Assembly: GCA_039090855.1 (NCBI GenBank)
Contig: CM077022.1
Coordinates: 73,060,971-73,124,970 of the forward strand
Length of the DNA: 64,000 bases
Reading direction: 5' to 3'
From: Macrothele yani
Taxonomy: Eukaryota; Arthropoda; Arachnida; Araneae; Macrothelidae
How positions within the stretch are numbered: the stretch's first letter is position 1; each line of letters begins with the position of its first letter. Both the position numbers and the translations under genes were made by a program. Under the pieces are notes generated by a model. That model was not told the DNA's origin and searched no databases. It worked only from the letters and a program-made list of their open reading frames with translations. Shown here piece by piece: positions 33,527 to 45,549 of this stretch.

Positions 33527-35553
33527 CTGACATCGGTTCAAGTGGTTATGATCTAACCACCTGAACGTTACACAGTGGCTTATATAATGAATTGTGATGA
33601 GAAATCATAAAATCACGCCATTCTTCTGTTCCTTACGTTTTTTAATAAGGCCGTTAAAAATCACGATGCCCTGACCCCACAGCAACATAATTAATTCATT
33701 GGGCATCCAACTGAGAGCAAGTAATACAAACAAAGTACAAACCAAATACAAATTAACTCTTAAAAGTGAGGATAAAATAGCGAGTTACCTTTCGTCGGTC
33801 AGTAGTTCATTTTTGGCTTGTCGCATTTGACAAAATTTCACCATTATCATTCACCTTCGACTGACGCACGTTCATCAGGAACAACCCGAGTAGTTATGAG
33901 AGTTCATGAACTGAAGTATCATTCAGGCAGTATGTAGCCAAAGGGGGGGGCATACACTTTGCCACGAATCACAACTGACGACGTTACTAAAATACTTATG
34001 ATAGCTAAAATCCGTAGCAACTAAAAGCAAAAGTCCTACCTTCTGACAGAGACTTGAACAACCAATCCAATCCAATAAAATAAAATTAAATTAAAATCCA
34101 TCTGTCCAAACCGTATCGTCAAAGGCCTGTAATGGCAGATTGGTGATTAGGGTTAATCCTGGTCTCACCAGGAGCTGCTGGCATATTTCGAACCAAGATT
34201 ATATGTAAATGATACCTTTAGCAGACACAAGATGTAAACAGTTCAGTAGTAAAAAAGAGGGGTTTCTCCAACTTCAAAAGAAAACGAATACACTAAAGTC
34301 AAACTCCCAACAATACCAAGGAATCCAAACGTCAAAGTCCCGACACGTTTCATCATACATTCTTCCTGGCCATTCTCAAGGGTATGTCACTGCTCTGTGT
34401 ATGCAAACTGTTTACCAAGTTGAGGCTGCTGCCATCTATATCGTTTTGGCATGAAGATAGTGAGAATGATATAGATGGCAGTGGCGTCTACTTGGCGAAC
34501 AGTTTGCATGGATGGAGCAGTGACAATACCAAGGAATCCAAACGTCAAAGTCCCGACACGTTTCATCATACATTCTTCCTGGCCATTCTCAAGGGTATGT
34601 TACTGCTCTGTGTATGCAAACTGTTTACCAAGTTGAGGCTGCTGCCATCTATATCGTTTTGGCATGACGATAGTGAGAATGATATAGATGGCAGTGGCGT
34701 CTACTTGGCGAACAGTTTGCATGGATGGAGCAGTGACACACCACATACCCTTTAGAATGGCCACGAATAATGTGTGCTGAAACCCGTTGGGACTTCGATG
34801 TTTGGATTCCTCTGTGTTGTTGGGCGTTTGACTTTAGTGTATTTGTTTTCTTTTGAAGTTTGAGAAAAACCCCCTTTATTACTACTGAACTGTTTACATC
34901 TTGTGTCTGCTAAAGGTATCATATACATATAATCTTGGTTCGAAATATACCAACAGCTCGTGGTGAGACCTGGATTAACCCTAATCACCAATTTGCCATT
35001 ACAGGCCTTTGACAATACGGTTTGGACAGACAGATTTTAATTTAATTTTATTTTATTGGATTGGTTGTTCAAGTCTCTGCCAGAAGGTAGGACTTTTGCT
35101 TTTATTGTTTTTAGTTGTTACGGATTTTAGCTATCATAAGTATTTTAATAGCATTGTCAGGTGTGATTCGTGGCGAAGTGTATGACCCCCCCCTCCTCTT
35201 TTGGCTACATACTGCCTGAATGGTACTTCAGTTCATGGACTCTCATAACTACTCTGGTTGTTCCTGATGAACGTGCGTCAGTCGAAGGTGAATTATAATA
35301 TTAAAATTTTGCCAAATGCGACTATCCAAAAAGAACTACTGACCGACGAAAGGTAACTGCTATTTTATCCTCACTTTTAAGAGTTAATTTGTATTTGGTT
35401 TGTATTTTATTGCTTGTGTTACTTGCTGTCAGTTGGACTCCCAATGAACAATTATATTGCTGTGGGGTCCGGGCATCGTGATTTTTAATGGCCTTGTTAA
35501 AAAACGGGAGGAACAGAAGAATGGCATAATTTTATTATTTCTCGTCACAATTC
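33527..35553. mobile_element. Foldback-like composite with 0.8-kb inverted arms
   Basis: Arms of roughly 0.8 kb (about 33590-34385 and 34745-35552) are diverged reverse complements. The 12-mers AGGTATCGCTTG (33515-33526) and AGGTATCACTTG (35554-35565) flank the insert as a target duplication with one mismatch. The first 63 bases (33527-33589) are outside the palindrome and contain a 13-bp hairpin (GTTCAAGTGGTTA/TAACCACCTGAAC). The centre is a 213-bp tandem duplication. CCTGATGAACGTGCGTCAGT near 35266-35285 and TGATGAAACGTGTCGGG on the minus strand near 34340-34360 resemble hairpin-plus-CGAA motifs seen after Penelope-like ORFs (inference). No protein is recognisable. Confidence 0.7.
34310..34735. 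repeat. 213-bp tandem duplication, two units
   Basis: Units 34310-34522 and 34523-34735 are nearly identical; the differences I see include GTCACT/GTTACT and GAAGAT/GACGAT. Each unit holds an imperfect hairpin with about 44-bp arms (TGCCATCTATATC ... GATATAGATGGCA). Open frames that run through it on both strands are by-products. Confidence 0.85.
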
Positions 35554-35625
35554 AGGTATCACTTGGTTCTTTGTTATTGGCTGCTTATTTTTAAATATAT
35601 TTATATATGTTTTTAAATATATATG

Positions 35626-36305
35626 TCTGGATTCATAGAGTTAGGTTATTTGACTTTTGCCATGTGTTTCGTTTTAGCTCTTAGCCAGCTTCCTTCATTT
35701 GGTCTCTAGTGCTCAGTGCTTTCAGATACTAAGTAATATTTACTGTAAATATTGTAACTTTCCATGTTAAACTTTTTTCTTCATAAGTAATTTTTTTCAC
35801 CTTTTATTTCGTGTAATTTTTGGGTCAGCCCAGCCATCGGTATGTTTGGATTGTTGTTTTTTTGTTTTAAGCGATTTAACTCTTAAGATTTCAAAGAGTT
35901 TTGAGTTCTTTCAAAAGTGGGCTGTTTATTGGGTTAATTTTAATAGTTTTAATAAGTTTAATTGCTCTAAGACAAGCATGCCGAGGCAGAAATCCAATTT
36001 TTGAGGTCTTTGTAGAAACGAGAGAATGTTATCCATGCTGGTCCTTGAAAAAGCCATGGCTGGCATTCTTGTAATTTTTGCATTCTTTTACTGCTTATCT
36101 TCATACTAGCTCATGTTTTTTTCCTTTTTTTTTTTGTTTGTTTGTTTCTTAAAGATGTTTTTGGGTTTTCGGTTATTATACCTTCTGTTTTGTTTTTTTT
36201 GTTTTTTTTTGCCTATTCAACCTGATTATTCTTTTTAGCTGCTTTTGCGCAATTAGATTTTTTTCAATTTACAAGTTCTGTGGGGTATTTGTTGACTTTC
36301 AGTAT
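35626..36305. other. Unidentified 0.7-kb insertion in the split MITE
   Basis: T-rich segment absent from the intact MITE copy. Its borders sit in TATATA-rich sequence, so a target duplication cannot be told from background. No coding or family resemblance. Confidence 0.4.
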
Positions 36306-36312
36306 ATATATA

Positions 36313-37587
36313 CAGGGTTTGTCCAAAATAATGGAAACCCTTTGAAACAATAGGTGTTATGCACCTAATATGGTGTGGGAGCACCCTTGGCATTAAAACT
36401 GTTTGAATCCTCCTTGGAATGGATGCATACAAGTCCTGGATGGTGGTAAGTGGTATGTTGTGCCATTCTTCCTGCAGAAACTGCTCCAATCCCTTGAGAG
36501 ACGCCGGAGGAGGATAATGGGATCACACTCTGTTTTCCAACACAGACCACAAGGGCTCAATAATGTTTAAGTCCGGTGACTGTGCAGGCCAGGGAAGGTG
36601 TGCAGCTTCATTCTCATGTTTCTCAAACCATGATTGAACAGTTCGACTTCTGTGAATCGGGGCATTATCATCTTGAAAGGTGCAATTCCCTGACGAAAAC
36701 AATGTCTATGCCATTGAATGCACATGGTCGGCCAAAAGAGTGACATAGTCACCGCTAGTGATCCGTCCATGTAAGGTGATAATGGGACCTGCTGCGAACC
36801 ACAAGATCATGGCCCAAATCATTACGGAACCGCCCCCATGCTTCACTGTAGGAAGGAGACAGTCGTCTGGGTTGTAGGCTTCTGTGGGGGTTCTCCACAC
36901 GTAAACCCGTCCTGTGGTGGCGAATAGTGAGAAACTTGATTCATCGGAAAACAAGACATGTTTCCAGTGATTTGCAGTCCATGTTTTTATGTTCCTGGCA
37001 CCACTGTAGGCTCCATTTCATATTCACCTGTGACACTAGGGGTTTTGCAATCGCAGCTCTGCTGTAAATATTGTGCTTATGAAATTCCCTTCGCACTGTA
37101 TAGGTTGACACTGGGTTTTGGAGATGTGCATTAAGCTCAGCAGTCACTTTTGTCGCTGTGGTCTTCCTCCTTGCAGTCGCAATCCTCTTTAATGTCCTCC
37201 AGTCTCTCGCAGTGAATTTGGTTTTCCTTCCACAATTATGGCTTGCAGATGATGATGTGCTGTGAACATTGTATGCTGTCTTGACCTTCGACACGGTACC
37301 TCTTGATACCCCCATTACCTGTGCCACTGTGGTTACCGACGCACCAACCAGATGGTCTCCTACAATCTGCCCTCTTTGGAACTCCAACAAGTCGCTCATT
37401 GTGCATTTCACCTGGAACGAAATTATGCAAACACCGATTTACAATGCAATTACACAGACCCTTGAGACTGTAAGCAACACTTTTTTACAAAAACAATTGT
37501 AGTTACGTGTTTGTTTTACTCAAAAAGCAGCACATACCAAAGTCACTGTTTTCAGCTAGGTGTTTCCATTATTTTGGACAACCCCTG
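36313..37587 (-). mobile_element. DD36E Tc1/mariner-type transposon
   Basis: 1275 bp between TA dinucleotides (36311-36312, 37588-37589). Terminal inverted repeats of about 29 bp start CAGGGTTTGTCCAAAATAAT on the left and CAGGGGTTGTCCAAAATAAT read inward from the right, with few mismatches. The transposase is on the minus strand. Inserted in the older hAT MITE. Confidence 0.92.
36390..37411 (-). pseudogene. DD36E-type transposase, frameshifted
   Basis: Starts near MKCTMSDLLEFQRGQI, with two HTH-like segments (SVTTVAQVMGVSRGTVSKV, and a later RRKTTATKVTAELN region). The first Asp is in MFSDESSF (about 36954), the second in DNAPIH (about 36655-36670), and the Glu in DLNIIEPLW (about 36560). 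Reading the DNA between the second Asp and the Glu gives 36 intervening residues in one frame, hence DD36E. This spacing is reported for the Incomer group of Tc1/mariner elements (named from memory). At least three frameshifts: after LVFR near 36950, near 36700, and near 36510. Confidence 0.82.
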
Positions 37588-37750
37588 TATATATCTTATG
37601 AATAATTGGAAACACGCTTTAATATGGCAGAGATATTTTTATCGCTTCCCAATATTTTGTGAGACGTTTTCTCTGGGGTATTTTTTTATTTTTATTTGCA
37701 TCTTCAATATTTTGGGCCATCCTCATAAAGAAATCCTGCATGTTCTATTG

Positions 37751-39317
37751 ATCAACATTCTCCCACTTCTGGAAGTAACTAAGCATTCAATAAGACATAC
37801 TACCAGAATAATAAAAACAAAATGCAGTTGTGCCATTGGTTATTTAGACAGGAGATACCCCAGGTAGAAGAGACATTTTTTTAGTGTATTGCCTTTGTAT
37901 TATACATGTAGTTATGTTTATGATATAGTGCTAGCATTATTTTTCTGATTATCGTAATGGAATTTATTATTTAATCTTTTTTTATTATAAATTACTTTAA
38001 TTTTTGTACTTTAATTCTCTCAATAATGATACTTATTTTGATGACACCAATTAAATATCTATTGATACTAATTGGGGCAAAAATTCCTTTTCCTCAAAAT
38101 ATCAATATATCGATATTATGTGCAAATTATTGGTGTACTATTCATGTAGCTTCCCTCGATACAATAACCCCCACCAACAAATCTATTTGTGTGCCTGGTC
38201 TGGATGGTACAAAGGCTAGCATACTCAATGTTTTGGAAGGTATATATTAAATTTATGTTGCTGGGTGGTGCAATTTTGGTTTTCTAATGAGTTATTCATA
38301 TATATTACATGGACAGAATGGAATTCTTTGCTTAAAATTATTCCACATTGCATGTTAAATATGAATCTATAACACATTACACATATTTGAAATTCATTGG
38401 AGATGATAGTATCTGCATATTAACATTTTAATACCACTGCTGCTGTTTGTGTGTATCAAGTGATATGACCCTTTTTTTTCTGATCTATGTATGATAATTT
38501 ACTTTCAATGCTTATTTGGAATTTCATGTGTACATGCATTTATACGTTACATGCAGATTTGTTTAGAAAATGTCACGTGCCCGAGGGCAAAACTGTCTTT
38601 CATTACTGTATATAAAGAGTGTGTTGACTGCTGTTTAAAAGCACTTCTAGTTTGATGCCAGAGCTTGATACTCCTTGATCTTAATAACTGAGAGATTTCA
38701 CTCTAATTCTTCACCACTGTAACTTTATATTATTCTTTCACTTTTTGTATTTTACTCCTCACTGCTTGAGTTTTCCTAATGAGTAACAGCATGCCTCTTC
38801 CTTTTCCTTATTTGTGCCATGCATGGAACCCTCTGATTTGCATCTCACAGTAAAAGCTAGATATTGGTCATATCTAGCCCTCGAACTTCCCTACTTTTCT
38901 TTTTTAATATATTTTTTCCGAGTGCCTGTACATAGGAACTAACATATAAATTTGTAAAGTTGGGGTTAAAATGTACACTTAAAGTAATTTTTATTGCAAA
39001 TGAAAGTCAATGAATATTTATTGTAGCATTATTTCTGTATGCAAATATAATATTTTCCACTGCAATTTATTTTTGGTCCCTTCTGTGTACTCACTCACAT
39101 ACAGGTGTTTGTTGGCATTTCAGTTTTTTCTTTTTTTTTTTTAATTTACCAGTAAGACATTATATTATGTAAAAACTAAAATGATAAAAAAACTGAAATT
39201 CTATCCACTCATGTTTTTTACAATATTTGAATACTTTTGCTTTTAATTATTACAGGACTATATATTTCGTTATTTACAGACATCGAATTCTTGCTTAAAT
39301 GCATAATATATATTATA
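37751..39317. other. AT-rich sequence without recognisable gene
   Basis: No supported gene or bounded repeat. Confidence 0.5.
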
Positions 39318-40501
39318 CACTGAGTGATCACTGAATTATAACCACCTACCTATTACTTCGTAGGTTCTCCTTTCATCCTCAGTACAGCCGCTATCCAATG
39401 TGGCATCGATTCAATAGATGCTGGAAGCACTTGGGAGGTATGGCTAACCAAGCTGTGTGTAATGCGGCCTTCAAATGCAATTATAGAGATTATGGATGCA
39501 TCCAGATGCTTGATATGCCATTCCATAGTGTCCCAGTAGTGCTCTATGGGATTGATATCAGGGGAGTTTGGAGGCCAATCGATATGCTGGAAGTCTGAAA
39601 CCTTCCTGCACAACATTGGACCTGTGGCTAGGCACATTGTCATCATGGAAGACATCATCACTGTTTGGAAAAAGTGCAACATCGCTGGGTGTACAGAGTC
39701 AGCAAGCAATTCGTGATAGTGGGCACCAGTAATACATTGTTCTACATGCACCAGGGGTCCAAGTTCCTGCCAGGTAAACATGCCCCACCCTAAACAACCA
39801 CCTCCTCCAGCTTTCTCTGTGGAGACCATGCAGAATTAATCGAGTGCCTCATGTTGTTTTCGCCAAATACATACACTACCATCCACAGAGTGGAGTAAAA
39901 AAGGCAATTTCTAGTCATCCGACGTCCAACCTGCATGATCTATGCACCAGGTGAGCCTTTCGCGCCAATGAACCGTGGTTAGGAGAGGATGTTGTTGGAG
40001 TAATCATGTGCTATAGCCCATATGTGCGAGTGTGTGATGCATGTTCATGACAGATACTATTCCAGGTTGACCTCTGTTGTATTGGGTAGTCAACTGTTGA
40101 ACAGTGCTGCATCTGTTGGCCTGTACAAGTCGTCGGACACGGGGCTTACCCCTCACATCAGCCTTTTGCTGTCCTGTGCAGTTTTACCTCTGGGCCATTG
40201 TTTGACCATTTTGACGCCAGTTGTGATACACTTTAACTATGGCAGCTTGGGAACAACCCACCAGATCAGCTGTTTGGGAAATTGAGGCACCCTCTCTCGT
40301 AGTTCCCACAATCTGTCCCTTCTCAAAGTCTGATAAATCCTTCCATGTGCCCATCCCACTCTGAATTTTACTACCTACTGCTCCACTCACACCTTATATA
40401 TGCTATGTCAGTCAACTAATCGTGCCCTCTCGGAAATCACGTGGTCAACTGGTCACATCTGCTTTTGATAGGGTTAGTCATAATTCAGTGATCATTCATT
40501 T
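39318..40501 (-). mobile_element. Tc1-like transposon, different family, decayed
   Basis: Left end at TA 39316-39317, CACTGAGTGATCACTGAATT. Right end near 40501 reads AAATGAATGATCACTGAATT inward, so the outer bases on the right have decayed and the TA is lost. Length about 1.18 kb. Transposase on the minus strand. Confidence 0.82.
39353..40350 (-). pseudogene. Tc1-like transposase, frameshifted
   Basis: N-terminal part: MGTWKDLSDFEKGQIVGTTR and a helix-turn-helix (ISQTADLVGCSQAAIVKVYH). C-terminal part: GGGGCLGWGMFTW, VEQCITGAHYHELLADSVHP, then WPPNSPDINPIEHYWD with the catalytic Glu. The second catalytic Asp region reads in another frame (DDNV-like near 39640), so at least one frameshift separates it from the C-terminus. 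Further breaks occur between 39840 and 40180. Same general family as the 10.6-kb element, but different terminal repeats. Confidence 0.8.
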
Positions 40502-41882
40502 TTCTTAAATTGGAAGTTACAATAATTTTTTTTTCTGGTATGTGTAGGTATACAAGTTCATAAATCAAGTTTGTACTGATTGGTTACTTTATCAGGGCTC
40601 ATGTTTTGTGCATAGGAAAACCTGGGCTCTTGTAAGGGCTTGAAATTACATTTTGGGGAGAAAACTGTTGTGAAAAGAAATTGAATTTGGCTAAATTTAT
40701 TGAATGAACTTAAATGTAGCAGTAGTTTCCTACAGAATTATGGGAATGTGAAACTTTATATGTATTTCCATCACTGAGAGTTTTTTTTTTAAAATCTGGC
40801 TTGAATTAAAAAACAGAGTTTTTGAACATTCAATCTTAAACACTGAACTAATGCATGCAGACTGTAACTGTAGGCTTTCTTACTTGTAACCAGATTTCTA
40901 GACCTACCCAAAGGTTCAGCATAGGTGTATTTAAGCTTAATGTGCTTGTTATTTGATGAACAACTGCTGATAAATTTAAGTTCTTTTAATATATTTTCTC
41001 AGCTTGTGCAGTTTTCTCACAAAAATGTTGTTTCAAGTTTTACCTTCTTATCAGCATAATATAGAGGATATTTTAATTAAATGGTTAGTCAGTGTGTATG
41101 CAAGCTTAGAGATATGCTTGTAATACAAATTTGTATACAAATGCAACGAACTCCATAAAAATCAGTTCATCTGTTTGCATTGAACACATTGCTGTTTTTC
41201 AAGTTTATTTTACTATGTGTGTGTGCATTCAAACTAACCAGTATATGTAATTTTTAAAATCATGATTCAAGGTGTATATAAATGCACAAGGAAACTTGGG
41301 AATAGATGCAAGAAACCATATATACATACATCAGTTCATCTATTTATGTTGTGTGTTTGTGTAATGATCTCTGTTGCCATTTACTGTTCTACAATACCTA
41401 TGCATATAGACAGAACATTATGCTAACTCTGAAGAGTAAAATGGATGTGGTTGCAAAGAAAATTTAGAAACAAATGCAACAAATCCTGTAAAAACTGATT
41501 TAATTGATTTGCATATCATGTATGCTACACATTCTTAATTTGGATTTTACTTGATTATGCATACAAACAACATAACCAATGTAATTTTGAAAATCAAGCT
41601 TTGTTGTACACAGTGCAAGATAATTTATGAAAAATGATACAGAAAGCTATATCAAAATCAATTTGTCTTTTTGCATTCTGTGTTTGTTTTATATGATTTG
41701 TTCCAGTTTATCATACTCTGATATCTTATGCTAATCCAGAAGCTGGGCTTCTACATGCACAACGAACTTACAGGGAAATGCAAAAAAAAAAAAAGCAAAT
41801 TAAAATTTATAAAGTTATTTTCATTGTAATCAGGCACACACACTGTATTTTGGTAAAAAATTGTGTGCCATATATATCCATG

Positions 41883-41884
<2 letters not shown>

Positions 41885-41921
<37 letters not shown>
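41885..41921. repeat. TA microsatellite
   Basis: Uninterrupted (TA)n run of about 37 bases. Confidence 0.95.
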
Positions 41922-41922
<1 letters not shown>

Positions 41923-42797
41923 CTAAAACTATACTCTTACATTAAAAATTTGTGTTTTCTTATGTACATGTAGAACAAATTGCAAAGTGTAAAATAGTAA
42001 TAGAAAAAGCAATACTGCCTGTCTTCATGCATAATTGAATTGCCATTTTGATTTTAAACTAGTGAGTACATGCACAGCTATCATATGCAAACTAAAAATG
42101 TACGCTTTGAGCTACACAGCTAAAGCTAATCCAAACTGGATGCAAGCAACAGCATCGAAATTGGGCAAGTGATTTTGATTGTATGCTTATTAAAACTGAC
42201 ACCTTGCCTTACAAGTGCATCATCACAACTGGTATTGTATGTAATTATTAAATGCCAGGTATGAGGAGAACTACTGGTCAAAACTAACAGATCTCATCAT
42301 TTGTAGAGGTTGATTCCAGCTCCAAAATTTTGCTTTGTGTGTGCATGTTGAAATTCAAATTTTGTGCTGAACATTCATCAGTTAGCTACAAACAGTGATT
42401 TAGGAAGCAGAAACCAGACAGTGATGCTAATGTTTTGTTAGTTGAAATTTCACTTAAATGTAAAACATCAACATTAATCATATTGGAATTGTTGATACAT
42501 AGTTCTCTCAGTAATTTTTTTAGCATTAAAAAAGAGAGAATTCTGAAGTACTGATTTTGGCTCATACTCAGATACCTTTGGTACTAAATTTAATTAGTAT
42601 TGAATGTAGTCTTTGTAGTTTAAATGAACACACTGACTGTAAATGCACTGGGATTTGTTAGATCAGTGATGCATTAATACAATAATTGAAATCAGTTATT
42701 CACTTGAAAGTATATACATAAGATATATTATATAAATTCTACGAAACTTCTATAGGCACATTAGTGTTGAATTTTAAATCATGGGTAAAAAGGGCAT

Positions 42798-42798
<1 letters not shown>

Positions 42799-42855
<57 letters not shown>

Positions 42856-42876
42856 TCCTTCCTTCCTTCCTTCCTC
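42799..42876. repeat. CT microsatellite followed by CCTT repeats
   Basis: About 27 CT units followed by about six CCTT units. The minus-strand frame rich in Arg-Glu here is an artefact of the repeat. Confidence 0.95.
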
Positions 42877-44235
42877 ACATGGTAAGTTCTGTATTCTACC
42901 ACACACCCAAAACAGTGGTTAATTGAGTTGCTTGAATACATTACAATTTGTATTTTCTCTTTTACATAGTATGAGTTTAATGTCATCAATTGATCCATTT
43001 CCTCTAACATTGGGTCAGATCATCCTTGACTTAAAACAGAATAAAAAATAACCAAATCAAACAGATATCATGTATGCAAGTTCATGTTGATCATTTATTA
43101 GGTGGTGAACTTCTTCAAATTTTGTAGCAAACATCAAAGCTGAAAGCATGAATTTACAGTTTTGTGATCTAACTACTCGGTGCCTGTACTATAAAAGCAT
43201 TTCTGCAGTGTTGATGGGCCTTGCTACCCTGCATGCAAGTTGTGAATTGGCCAGTTTAAGGGAATCTTTTGAATTGTGTTTCTTTATAGTTCCTGAAGCA
43301 ATTTTTAAAGGTTTAGTTGTCAGTCTGTCTGAAGGTTCATCTAATGTAACTGAAAAAATCTGTGACCTGAGAGTACTTCAGTCCGAACCGAACAAAAGCT
43401 GGAAGTCTGTGTGGAGATATTATCTGCAATTGCTGATTTGTTACCAAGTTATATATTTAGAGTTATTGTTTTACTGTTTGAAAATCATATAATTTGATGC
43501 GAATGGTTAATGAAAACAATATTTGTTATGAGTGCCTCAAGGAGTTTGATTTTATAACTAACTTCACAGCTCTTTTCCAAAAGTTAGATTCAAATCAGGT
43601 TTTTTAGTTTAGATTTTCTTGTTGAAAAGGAGTTATGATAGCATTTATTTTACAGAGTTTTACAGATAATCTAATGTATTTTTCCTTCTTTTATTTTATT
43701 TATTCAATGCTTCATTCATAGTAATGTAAGATTTGTTTATGATAAAAGGGAAAATTGTATTAGAAGGTATTAGTGAACTTCATAAAGTTAACTCCATTAC
43801 TGATTTTTTAAATGCAATGAATTTATACTACATTAACGTTTATGTTAATTCTTTTTTAAATTCATTTAACTGTGTGTAATGAGATTTGGTGGCCGAGAAC
43901 ACTAAATGATTGGGACAAAAACAGCCTGAGCATTCAAAGAAAGCAAGCGAGATTACTTTTGTGAAATATTCCTTGGCATTCTGATGGTTGATGTCTAATG
44001 ATGAGATTCTTCAGATGGAGTAGTCACCTTGAAGGAAAAGTACTGTACAACATTTTACTGAAACTTGGGCAAGTGGCATGGCCATAACTAGTGGTAAATT
44101 CTACGGGAGTCTAGAAAGGTTTTACTTACTTTGTTATATTAATTTTAGTGTAATGTGCCATTATTTATTGAAAAATTAATCAGCACAGAAATACAGTCTT
44201 ATAAGGTGTTTATATATATCAGCACATCAATCACT

Positions 44236-45470
44236 ATCAATCCACTACTGGATGATCTCCCCAAGCCTGTCCCACAACCCTGTGTCCTCAGTCACTCTCT
44301 GCAATGTGAGACTCCAGCATGCTTTCGAATTTCATCTACGCATCTTCCACATGGTCTTCTTCTGTTGTTGTTTTTTTCTTCTATCCCTTGGTATCCAGTC
44401 TAATGTTTGAGTTGTTTAGTGGTGGTAAGTTAATTTTTCTAGCACTATATCCAGGTCATTGTCATTTGAGGGTCTCTACTTTGATCCTGATGTCATCAGC
44501 TCTTGTCATTTTCTTGATTCTCAAGTTCCTTTTCCTATCTATTTTAGTTACAACAAGCATGCATCTCTTCAGGCTTCTTTGAATTGCCTGCAGCTTCTGT
44601 ATATCTTTTTTTAGTTAAGGTCTATGTCTGTGATCCGTAAGTATGAACTGAAAGTGTGTATTGATTAAATGCTTTTCTTTTAAGACATAATGGTAAAATT
44701 GCTCTTAAAAATTGTGCTGTTTCTTCCAAAAGCTCTCCATCCAAGTTTTATACCCCTATTTATTTTTTCTTCTACCTGTACCTTACGTGATATCTGTTGT
44801 GCAAGGTAAATGTAGTCATCATTTACCATAAGGTTTGCCCCTGTCAACCTGTAAATCTTTAGTACTTGTGAAAGTAGTGTACATCAATTTTGTTTTCTAT
44901 AAGTTAATTTTTTATCCCATTTCTTTACTTTTGTCAGTAAGTTACTGGACCATACTCTACAGCTCTGATGCAGTGCCTGCAAATTTCACTATGTCATCAG
45001 CCAAACAAAGGCAGGTTAAGTGAACTCCATTAATTTGTATCTCTTTGTCTTTCCCATTCAGTGATTGAAAGACATTCTGCAATGTGACATTAAAGACCTT
45101 GGGAGATATGGCATTTCTTTGTATTACTTTTTTTCCAAATTTTGTATGTGCTATGTCCTCAGACAATTGAATCTTTTCTCTTGGGTTTTCATAGATGCTG
45201 TTAATAATTTAATGTATGCACCTTCAAGACTGTGTAGGACCTTAAAACCACTGATGATTTTGCAGAATCAAAAGCCCTTTCATAATCAATAAAAGCCATA
45301 CATAGTGGGAGTTCATATTCATTAGCTCTTATAGTAAATTCCCTAAGTATATGGATATGGTGTATAGTGCTGTAGCCACTCTTGAATACAGCTTATTCCC
45401 TTGGTTGAGCCATGTCGAGTTTTTTCATCAAGCAATATGGCTGTACCTTAGTCAGGAATTTATACACACA
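44236..45470 (-). pseudogene. RTE-like LINE reverse transcriptase fragment
   Basis: Minus-strand fragments in the order of a LINE ORF2. LDMAQPRE near 45410, then PLCMAFIDYERAFDS near 45290 (the RT motif with FIDYEKAFDS). Then AISPKVFNVTLQNVFQSLN near 45100 and LADDIVKFAGTASEL near 44960-45010 (the ADD catalytic motif). Near 44480-44590 comes a LQAIQRSLKRCML...ADDIRIKVETLK segment, and near 44270-44390 a WIPRDRRKK...KACWSLTLQRV...DRLGEIIQ segment matching the usual EW-P-x-GRP-x2-RW...AG-x2-W...DR end. Stops interrupt the usual LKWQWAGH motif. 5' truncated, no tail or duplication found. RTE is the best guess from motif style. Confidence 0.72.
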
Positions 45471-45549
45471 CACCCCCAGCACCCACGTAAATTTCCTCAG
45501 ACATTCATAAAATATCACACCACCACTCTATTAGAAGGTGTGTAACATA

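Larger units (their letters stand above)
33466..37750. mobile_element. hAT MITE copy split by nested insertions
   Basis: Segments 33466-33526, about 35554-35625 and 37590-37750 line up in order with the intact copy at 32513-32779. Shared landmarks are CAGTGGCGCACTCAGTGGGG, TTCTTTGTTATTGGCTGC, AATATGGCAGAGATATTTTT and CAATATTTTGGGC. The outer 8-mers ACCAGCAC (33458-33465) and ATCAACAT (37751-37758) differ only by transitions and can be an aged target duplication. Inserted in it are a foldback-like composite, an unidentified 0.7-kb segment (about 35626-36305) and a DD36E Tc1/mariner-type element. Confidence 0.7.
40502..44235. other. AT-rich sequence with microsatellites, no gene
   Basis: Contains a (TA)n run and a (CT)n/(CCTT)n run, listed separately. 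A 114-codon plus-strand frame at 43148-43492 has no motif I recognise. Confidence 0.5.

Noticed and set aside
34384..34755. A 123-codon repetitive protein
   Set aside because: It is the translation of a 213-bp tandem duplication within a non-coding foldback structure.
42774..43010. An Arg-Glu-rich protein on the minus strand
   Set aside because: Produced by the (CT)n microsatellite.
43148..43492. A 114-codon plus-strand gene
   Set aside because: ATG to stop is open, but there are no motifs, splice context or similarity that I recognise; kept as unsupported.
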